Assembly (NCBI GenBank): GCA_031553755.1
Contig: JAVBKZ010000016.1
Span: 1 to 11,100 of the forward strand
Reading direction: 5' to 3'
Length of the DNA stretch: 11,100 bases
Origin: JAIRVZ01 sp031553755
GTDB lineage: Bacteria; Bacteroidota; Bacteroidia; Bacteroidales; Azobacteroidaceae
Shown here: positions 6,548-11,100 of the stretch, one piece after another
Numbering within the stretch: position 1 is the first letter of the stretch
How the letters are laid out: each line of letters begins with the position of its first letter
Position numbers and translations under genes: made by a program
Notes under the pieces: generated by a model
The model's database searches: none
What the model saw: only the letters and a program-made list of their open reading frames with translations
What the model was told of the DNA's origin: nothing

Positions 6548-7117
6548 TTAACCGCTTACCCTTTTCGAATTTTTATTGATAAAATCTTTCCAACTCGTAT
6601 ATTTCGAATCCATCGAAGGATTATTACTTTGGAAAAAATGACAAAGAGCCGCGGCTAATCCGTCTGTCGCGTCTAATTGCGGTAACATAGACTCTTCCGG
6701 AATCTTCAAATATCGTTTGAGCATATCCGCGACTTGTTCTTTCGCCGCTTTTCCATTACCAGTAATAGACATTTTTATTTTCAACGGAGCATATTCGAAA
6801 ATCGGAATATCCCTATTCAAAGCTGCCGCCATAGCTACACCTTGCGCCCTGCCTAATTTAAGCATACTTTGAACATTTTTTCCGAAAAAAGGCGCTTCAA
6901 TCGCCAGTTCGTCCGGAAGAAATTCATCAATCAACCCTGTCACTCTTTCATAAATCCGGCGTAATTTAAGATAATGGTCATCGTATTTACTCAAATCCAA
7001 TACACCCATTGCTATCAAAGAAGGCTTATTGTCAGTTACTTGCAATATTCCATATCCCATTATAGTAGTTCCGGGATCAATTCCCAGAATAATTTTCTCT
7101 TTAATTGTCTTAATCAC
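6548..7117 (-). CDS. ruvC: Crossover junction endodeoxyribonuclease RuvC
   Basis: This 189-residue protein is the Holliday-junction resolvase that cuts four-way junctions, with RuvAB, during recombinational repair. The four acidic catalytic residues are visible: Asp14 in LGIDPGTT, Glu74 in LAIEAPF, and Asp149 and Asp152 in QLDATDGLAAAL. These correspond to Asp7, Glu66, Asp138 and Asp141 of E. coli RuvC. FFGKNVQSMLKLGRAQG (77-93) is also characteristic. The start is GTG at 7117-7115, which overlaps the stop of the DUF4286 gene as GTGA, so translation is probably coupled. A short basic C-terminal tail is present. No terminator fits in the 7 bases before the convergent metallopeptidase, so the two transcripts must overlap at their 3' ends or end inside each other's gene. 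Confidence 0.95.
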   Translation of the reverse strand: MIKTIKEKIILGIDPGTTIMGYGILQVTDNKPSLIAMGVLDLSKYDDHYLKLRRIYERVTGLIDEFLPDELAIEAPFFGKNVQSMLKLGRAQGVAMAAALNRDIPIFEYAPLKIKMSITGNGKAAKEQVADMLKRYLKIPEESMLPQLDATDGLAAALCHFFQSNNPSMDSKYTSWKDFINKNSKRVSG

Positions 7118-7416
7118 TCCACAACCTCCATCAATGTAGGAAATCCTACTACTTTATTTTTAAAAATCTTTATCAGTTCTTCATTCAATTTCACACCTTG
7201 TTCCAAATGCCAATGATGCAACAATCCGCTGTTTTCAACTTCCCATTGCAATGAATAAGAAACGCCTTCCTCTCTGTGACTTAGTATTTTACAAATACGA
7301 GGAAATTTCAACGAACCGTTTTTGTTGATTTCGGGTATATAATATTCTTTTATCCAGATTAAAAAATTATTGTGAATTTCCTCTTCGGCATGAAAAGTCG
7401 TGTTATAAATAAGCAT
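7114..7416 (-). CDS. DUF4286 family protein, 100 aa
   Basis: From ATG 7416 the protein is 100 residues and shows the family pattern from end to end: MLIYNTTFHAEEEIHNNFL at the start, a WIKEYYIPEINKNG segment, SYSLQWEVEN in the middle and VVGFPTLMEVVE at the end. DUF4286 proteins are small, soluble, of unknown function, and common in Bacteroidota. An upstream extension of the frame to a TTG near 7440 would start inside the promoter motif at 7438-7445, so ATG 7416 is preferred. The stop overlaps the ruvC start as GTGA. This makes a two-gene operon and hints at a link to recombination or repair, which is inference only. Confidence 0.88.
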   Translation of the reverse strand: MLIYNTTFHAEEEIHNNFLIWIKEYYIPEINKNGSLKFPRICKILSHREEGVSYSLQWEVENSGLLHHWHLEQGVKLNEELIKIFKNKVVGFPTLMEVVE

Positions 7417-7437
7417 ACTTTTTATTATTATTTTTTG

Positions 7438-7445
7438 CAAACATA
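7438..7445 (-). promoter_or_regulatory. Bacteroidota -7 promoter motif for the DUF4286-ruvC operon
   Basis: On the minus strand this reads TATGTTTG, an exact TAnnTTTG match that ends 21 bases before ATG 7416. It faces away from the tRNA promoter motif at 7469-7476, so the 82-base gap 7417-7498 is a compact divergent promoter region. Confidence 0.55.
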
Positions 7446-7468
7446 GCGAATATTCCAGAATAATGCAT

Positions 7469-7476
7469 TATTTTTG
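7469..7476 (+). promoter_or_regulatory. Bacteroidota -7 promoter motif for tRNA-Ala
   Basis: TATTTTTG is an exact TAnnTTTG match that ends 22 bases before the first base of the tRNA. The transcript would carry a short 5' leader of about 16 bases for RNase P to remove. No good -33 match is seen. Confidence 0.5.
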
Positions 7477-7498
7477 CACCACTAAAATGATAAGAAAT

Positions 7499-7572
7499 GG
7501 GGGTTTAGCTCATCTGGCTAGAGCGCGACACTGGCAGTGTCGAGGTGACCGGTTCGAGTCCGGTAATCTCCA
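7499..7572 (+). tRNA. tRNA-Ala, anticodon GGC
   Basis: The full cloverleaf can be drawn. The acceptor stem is GGGGGTT (7499-7505) with AATCTCC (7565-7571), and includes the G3-U70 pair that is the main alanine identity element. The D stem is GCTC/GAGC. The anticodon stem is CGACA/TGTCG with loop CTGGCAG, giving anticodon GGC at 7533-7535, which reads GCC and GCU codons. The T arm is ACCGG/CCGGT with loop TTCGAGT. The discriminator base is A (7572). The CCA end is not encoded. A strong hairpin follows at 7574-7616. The gene converges on alaS, whose product charges this tRNA. Confidence 0.95.
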
Positions 7573-7573
7573 C

Positions 7574-7616
7574 AAAAACAGGCAAATCAAATAAAAAAGT
7601 TGATTTGCCTGTTTTT
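7574..7616. terminator. Bidirectional rho-independent terminator between tRNA-Ala and alaS
   Basis: A 12-bp perfect stem, CAGGCAAATCAA (7579-7590) with TTGATTTGCCTG (7600-7611), has a 9-base A-rich loop. It is flanked by AAAAA on the left (7574-7578) and TTTTT on the right (7612-7616). Either strand therefore reads as hairpin plus T-run. It would end the tRNA transcript on the plus strand and the alaS transcript on the minus strand, 41 bases past the alaS stop. Confidence 0.88.
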
Positions 7617-7656
7617 CATTTTAACTATATAAGTTTAGATTTCCCGCAAATATCCT

Positions 7657-10332
7657 TTAAATATTAGCCAAGTTTGCTACTAATTCATCCAAAGCCGCTG
7701 TCAAACCATCAATATCTTTTCCTCCGGCTGTTGCAAAATGAGGTTGTCCACCACCACCTCCTTGAATTTTTTTAGCGGCTTCACGAACAATTTGTCCGGC
7801 ATTCATGCCTTGTGCGACTAAATCATCGCTAATCATTACGGTTAATAATGGTTTACCTTCACTCGCTGTTCCTGCTACAAAATACATTTTTTGAGAAAAT
7901 TCTCCGCGCAATTGGAATGCAAGGTCTTTGATTGCTTCCGCAGGAAAAAATCCTCGAACGACAAAAACGGTAATTCCATTGATTTCTCTTTTATTTTCAA
8001 TGACCGATTTTTTCAATGCCATTGTTTTTTCTTTCACAAATTCTTCCGCTTGTTTTTTCAAATCAGCATTTTCGTCAAAGAATTTTTGTAATGCCTGCAA
8101 CAGATTTGGAGTATTGTTGAACATGCCGCGCACGTCGCGAATTAAGTCCTGTTGAGCGTAGAAAAATTTCTCGCAATTTTCGGCCGTAATGGCTTCAATC
8201 CGGCGAACTCCGGCAGCTATGGAACTTTCGCCAACAATGCGGAAACTTCCGATGCAGCCTGTTGCTGAAATATGTGTCCCTCCGCAAAGTTCAATCGAAG
8301 AACCGAAACGAACCACGCGGACATCTTCTCCATATTTTTCTCCGAATAAAGCCATCGCACCCATATCTTTTGCTTCTGCAATCGGCACGTGACGATGCTC
8401 GTCTATTGAAATATTTTCGCGAATTTTAGCATTTACCCGTTTTTCAACTTCGCGAATTTCCTCTTCTGTTACTTTTTGAAAATGAGAAAAGTCAAAGCGC
8501 AACGAATCGGGAGAAACATACGAACCTTTTTGTTCGACATGCGTTCCCAACACTTCGCGCAAGGCTTCGTGCAACAAGTGAGTTGCTGTATGATTGGATT
8601 CTGTCGCCCGGCGTTTTTCTATATTTACCTGAGCAATAAATGTTTCAGTTACATCTGAAGGTAATGTTTTTGTAAGGTGAACAGCCAAGTTATTTTCGCG
8701 TTTGGTGTCGAAGATTTCTATTTCAGGGCCTCTCCCTCCGCCCTCTCCCAAAAGAGAGGGAGCTTTCTCCCCTTGGGGGAGAATTGAAGTGGGGCTTAAT
8801 TCTCCACAATCGCCAACTTGTCCTCCCATTTCTGCATAAAATGGGGTTTTATCTAAAACAATTTGATAGAATTCCTGATTTTTTTGTTTAACTTTCCGGT
8901 AGCGAAGAATTTGCGTTTCACATTCGGTTACATCATAACCTACAAATTCAGGTTCGCCTTCTCGAACAGTTACCCAGTCACCAGTTTCGATAGCGGCAGC
9001 ATTGCGGGCGCGTTCTTTTTGTTTTTGCATTTCCGAATCGAATCCGGCTTTATCGACTTCCATGTTGTTTTCCCGCAAAATTAATTCCGTCAAATCGAGT
9101 GGAAATCCATACGTATCATATAAGGTAAAAGCATTTGCTCCATCAATAATATTTTTGCTTTTGGATTTTGCTTCTTCCATCGCTTTGTCCAATAATTTGA
9201 TACCGGTTTCCAATGTACGTAGGAAAGAATCTTCTTCTTCTTTGATTACTTTTTCAACCAATGTTTGTTGTGCTTCCAATTCGGGATAAGCATCTCCCAT
9301 TGAATCAATCAAAGCCGGAAGCAGTTTGTACATAAATGCTTGCTTTTGATTGAGGAAGGTATATCCATAACGAACGGCGCGGCGAAGAATGCGACGAATC
9401 ACATAACCGGCTTTCGCGTTAGAAGGCAATTGTCCATCGGTAATAGAAAATGAAATCGTGCGGATATGGTCGGCAATCACACGCATCGCGATATCTTTTT
9501 TCGTGTCTTGCCCGTACGTATTGTTGGTAATTTTACCGATAGCTTGAATAATTGGTTGGAAAACGTCAGTATCATAATTCGAAGTTTTTCCTTGAATCGC
9601 CATACACAAACGTTCGAATCCCATTCCTGTGTCGATCACTTTGGCGGGAAGTCCTTCGAGCGAACCATCGGCTTTGCGATTGAATTGCATAAAAACCAGA
9701 TTCCATATTTCAACTACTTGAGGATGGTCGTTATTTACCAAAGTAACTCCGGAAATTTTGGCTCTTTCCTCATCGGAGCGCAAATCGACATGGATTTCCG
9801 AACAAGGGCCACAAGGTCCTGTATCACCCATTTCCCAAAAATTATCTTTCTTATTTCCATTGATGATACGGTCTTTTGGGAGATATTGTTCCCAATATCC
9901 GGCAGCTTCATCATCGCGACTTAAACCTTCTTGTTGACTTCCTTCAAAGACAGTTACATACAAACGGTTTTTATCTAATTTCAATACTTCTGTCAAATAT
10001 TCCCAAGCCCATTCAATGGCTTCTTTTTTGAAATAATCACCAAACGACCAATTGCCCAACATTTCGAACATCGTATGATGATAAGTGTCGTGTCCAACTT
10101 CTTCCAAATCGTTGTGTTTGCCGCTTACGCGAAGACATTTTTGAGAATCGGCTATCCGTGGATATTTAATAGGTGCATTTCCTAAAATGATATCTTTGAA
10201 TTGGTTCATTCCAGCATTAGTAAACATCAGAGTTGGGTCTCCTTTTATTACCATTGGAGCAGAAGGAACTATTTTGTGATTCTTGGATTCGAAAAAATCT
10301 TTGTACGATTGACGGATTTGTTTAGCAGTCAT
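7657..10332 (-). CDS. alaS: Alanyl-tRNA synthetase, with an in-frame repeat-derived insert
   Basis: This 891-residue enzyme attaches alanine to tRNA-Ala in the cytoplasm and edits mischarged Ser and Gly. The class II catalytic domain spans about residues 1-250 (FTNAGMNQFKDIILG, KCLRVSGKHNDLEEVG, TGPCGPCSEIH, VIDTGMGFERL). The tRNA-recognition domain follows. The editing domain carries the zinc site HTATH (His581, His585) and CGGTH (Cys683, His687). A coiled segment follows, and the C-terminal DHHA1-type domain has GGGGGQPHFATAGG (858-871). ATG 10332 fits the conserved start MTAKQIRQSYKDFFESK. The oddity is residues 513-536, a Gly/Pro-rich stretch encoded by a palindromic repeat just before the editing domain (separate entry). 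All catalytic motifs are intact and the frame is open, so the enzyme should work. A promoter motif lies 150 bases upstream. Confidence 0.97.
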   Translation of the reverse strand: MTAKQIRQSYKDFFESKNHKIVPSAPMVIKGDPTLMFTNAGMNQFKDIILGNAPIKYPRIADSQKCLRVSGKHNDLEEVGHDTYHHTMFEMLGNWSFGDYFKKEAIEWAWEYLTEVLKLDKNRLYVTVFEGSQQEGLSRDDEAAGYWEQYLPKDRIINGNKKDNFWEMGDTGPCGPCSEIHVDLRSDEERAKISGVTLVNNDHPQVVEIWNLVFMQFNRKADGSLEGLPAKVIDTGMGFERLCMAIQGKTSNYDTDVFQPIIQAIGKITNNTYGQDTKKDIAMRVIADHIRTISFSITDGQLPSNAKAGYVIRRILRRAVRYGYTFLNQKQAFMYKLLPALIDSMGDAYPELEAQQTLVEKVIKEEEDSFLRTLETGIKLLDKAMEEAKSKSKNIIDGANAFTLYDTYGFPLDLTELILRENNMEVDKAGFDSEMQKQKERARNAAAIETGDWVTVREGEPEFVGYDVTECETQILRYRKVKQKNQEFYQIVLDKTPFYAEMGGQVGDCGELSPTSILPQGEKAPSLLGEGGGRGPEIEIFDTKRENNLAVHLTKTLPSDVTETFIAQVNIEKRRATESNHTATHLLHEALREVLGTHVEQKGSYVSPDSLRFDFSHFQKVTEEEIREVEKRVNAKIRENISIDEHRHVPIAEAKDMGAMALFGEKYGEDVRVVRFGSSIELCGGTHISATGCIGSFRIVGESSIAAGVRRIEAITAENCEKFFYAQQDLIRDVRGMFNNTPNLLQALQKFFDENADLKKQAEEFVKEKTMALKKSVIENKREINGITVFVVRGFFPAEAIKDLAFQLRGEFSQKMYFVAGTASEGKPLLTVMISDDLVAQGMNAGQIVREAAKKIQGGGGGQPHFATAGGKDIDGLTAALDELVANLANI
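8725..8796 (-). repeat. Palindromic intergenic-type repeat inserted in frame within alaS
   Basis: About 72 bases, an exact multiple of three, form two adjacent hairpins. One is CCCTCTC / GAGAGGG (8741-8747 and 8754-8760). The other is TTCTCCCC / GGGGAGAA (8765-8772 and 8776-8783, loop TTG). This GC-rich, C/T-versus-G/A-skewed run is unlike the surrounding codons. It resembles repeats I remember between genes in Bacteroidota (CTCCCCCTTGGGGAG-type elements). It encodes alaS residues 513-536, including LPQGEKAPSLLGEGGGRG, between VGDCGEL and EIEIFDTKRENN, which I expect to be nearly contiguous in related AlaRS. Family membership is from memory; the exact edges are inferred from protein conservation, give or take a few bases. 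Confidence 0.75.
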
Positions 10333-10339
10333 TTTTTCA

Positions 10340-10374
10340 ATTAATAATTAATAATTAAAAATTAGGAATTAATA
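10340..10374. repeat. Heptamer tandem repeat, 5 copies, just upstream of alaS
   Basis: Five 7-base units run without gaps: ATTAATA, ATTAATA, ATTAAAA, ATTAGGA, ATTAATA. They begin 8 bases before the alaS ATG (minus strand), so they cover the ribosome-binding region of the leader. Nothing resembling a strong Shine-Dalgarno sequence is present. Confidence 0.6.
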
Positions 10375-10421
10375 GTCATGAGTAATAGGTTGTGTGTAGT
10401 AAGTTGTAAGTTCTTTTTTTC

Positions 10422-10461
10422 TTCTAACTTCCTCTGACTCCTTTTAACTTCATCTAACTCC
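10422..10461. repeat. 20-bp tandem repeat, two copies, C/T-rich on plus strand
   Basis: Two adjacent 20-base units, starting TTCTAACTTC and TTTTAACTTC and both ending in ACTCC, differ at only three positions. They lie in the predicted alaS leader. A similar C/T-rich style occurs near 248-274 (CTCAACTTTCCACTCTCAAT). Such degenerate runs are common between genes in Bacteroidota. The 346-base stretch 10333-10678 otherwise holds only the alaS promoter motif and no convincing gene. Confidence 0.6.
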
Positions 10462-10482
10462 CTTATATTACCAAAATGTTTG

Positions 10483-10490
10483 CAAAAATA
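10483..10490 (-). promoter_or_regulatory. Bacteroidota -7 promoter motif for alaS
   Basis: On the minus strand this reads TATTTTTG, an exact TAnnTTTG match. A TTTG lies 21 bases upstream, close to the expected -33 spacing, which makes it the best two-part match in the window. Transcription would begin near 10476 and give a leader of about 144 bases that contains both tandem repeats. Confidence 0.5.
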
Positions 10491-10678
10491 CGCCAAATAA
10501 ATCACTTTTCCCAAAATGAAAAAAAAATAAAAATAAAGAATTATTTTCCGCCGATTACGCTGAATTGCGTAGATATTAAGTAACTGTTTAAATTTATAAT
10601 CGTGAACAATACGAATATTTTTAACCCAGATAAGGCACATAGTGACTTTAAACAAAAAACAAAGACTAAAAGACTAAA

Positions 10679-10707
10679 CTCTAACAGGGTTTAAAACCCT
10701 GTTAGAG
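10679..10707. repeat. 29-bp perfect palindrome
   Basis: CTCTAACAGGGTTT (10679-10692) and its exact reverse complement (10694-10707) flank a single A. As RNA this would be a long hairpin with a tiny loop, and as DNA it is a near-perfect inverted repeat. It lies between alaS and the IS remnant, with no gene close by. The plus side continues AATTTAATTTTTC, a weak T-rich tail. I remember similar AACAGGGTTTTAAAACCCTGTT-type palindromes scattered in Bacteroidota genomes, so a dispersed repeat is more likely than a dedicated terminator. Confidence 0.7.
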
Positions 10708-10961
10708 AATTTAATTTTTCCTTTGCCGTCAGTTTAAATTGAAGGCAATAGAATGTTCTTTTTTGATTATTTATTTTGCAATAAGCACAAAACCAGATAA
10801 TTATGTCGTTAAAAACGACCACCTTATACGACGGAGTTGACTTTGTTATTCACTCAACACAGTTTCGCAGGTGACGGCTATGCTTGTGTAGACAAACGAT
10901 TTTACTATTTATTCTACTTTTTGAATAAATTATTATTTAGTACATGACAAAAAATAAATAA

Positions 10962-11093
10962 CTGGACATTTTTGAATATATTGAAACCTATTATAATAAA
11001 AACAGAAGGCAGTCTTATTTGAACTTTCAAACGATGGATGAATTTTGGAAAATTTATGAAACTGATAATCATTTTATTAATCCTGCGGCTTAA
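10962..11093 (+). pseudogene. IS3-family transposase remnant, C-terminal 43 codons
   Basis: The frame from 10962 to TAA 11091-11093 reads LDIFEYIETYYNKNRRQSYL and continues NFQTMDEFWKIYE to the stop. The IFEYIETYYNKNRRHSYLNF-type block is the hallmark C-terminus of IS3-group (IS150/IS911-like) transposases, just after the catalytic Glu of the integrase core. A stop codon sits directly before it (10959-10961), and no upstream frame continues the integrase domain, so everything before is lost. The fragment has no start codon and no catalytic triad and is surely inactive. The IS end with its inverted repeat, if still present, would lie past 11093, so only a few bases could be in this window. The 254 bases between the palindrome and this fragment (10708-10961) hold no recognised gene. 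Confidence 0.72.
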
Positions 11094-11100
11094 CTTTTTG

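Noticed and set aside
8725..8796. Possible frameshift or assembly error in alaS at the GC-rich stretch
   Set aside because: The frame is the same on both sides, the insert is an exact multiple of three, and both flanks match AlaRS. An in-frame insertion explains it better than an error.
10362..10655. 97-codon minus-strand ORF upstream of alaS
   Set aside because: Its C-terminal third simply translates the C/T-rich tandem repeats and its end runs into the heptamers. The composition is Lys/Tyr/Phe-rich with no domain, and the alaS promoter motif lies inside it. I take it as chance in repeat-rich DNA.
10340..10707. Possible CRISPR array among the repeats upstream of alaS
   Set aside because: The repeats are contiguous heptamers, one 20-bp duplication and one palindrome. 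There are no regularly spaced direct repeats with unique spacers and no cas genes.
10803..10874. 23-codon ATG ORF after the palindrome
   Set aside because: Very short, no motif, no promoter or ribosome-binding signal. It overlaps the longer open frame at 10813-10947, which is itself unproven.

Overview
The window looks like chromosomal DNA of an AT-rich Bacteroidota bacterium, most likely Bacteroidales. The evidence is the TAnnTTTG promoter -7 motif found upstream of most transcription units, weak ribosome-binding sites, a DUF4286 gene, an Rpn-type nuclease gene with the usual Bacteroidota architecture, and C/T-rich and palindromic intergenic repeats of a kind I remember from this phylum. No species can be named from the sequence alone.

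Layout. 1-348: a 48-codon small membrane-peptide ORF and a strong rho-independent terminator. 349-2057 (minus): an ATGA-coupled pair, a WbpE-type sugar aminotransferase followed by a WbpD-type sugar N-acetyltransferase, which together make an N-acetylated amino sugar for surface polysaccharide. 2058-2148: a divergent promoter region. 2149-2343 (plus): a small two-helix membrane protein. 2523-3389 (plus): an intact Rpn / PD-(D/E)XK nuclease-transposase family gene. 3547-5112 (plus): a YbgC-like hotdog thioesterase and dprA. 5162-6540 (plus): an unusual sigma-70 region-2 protein with no region 4 and a C-terminal membrane helix, ATGA-coupled to a YpfJ-type membrane zinc metallopeptidase. 6548-7416 (minus): a DUF4286 gene and ruvC, GTGA-coupled and convergent with the metallopeptidase. 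7499-7572 (plus): tRNA-Ala(GGC). 7657-10332 (minus): alaS, convergent with its own substrate tRNA across a shared bidirectional terminator. 10333-11100: repeat-rich intergenic DNA with a 29-bp palindrome, ending in a 43-codon remnant of an IS3-family transposase.

Two themes run through the genes. One is core housekeeping: dprA and ruvC for DNA processing, alaS and tRNA-Ala for translation. The other is envelope and accessory functions: the wbp pair, the small membrane proteins, the sigma-like/metallopeptidase pair, Rpn and the IS remnant. The observations most worth following up are (1) a two-hairpin repeat inserted in frame in alaS that adds about 24 residues to the protein, and (2) the membrane-anchored region-2-only sigma-like protein translationally coupled to a membrane protease.
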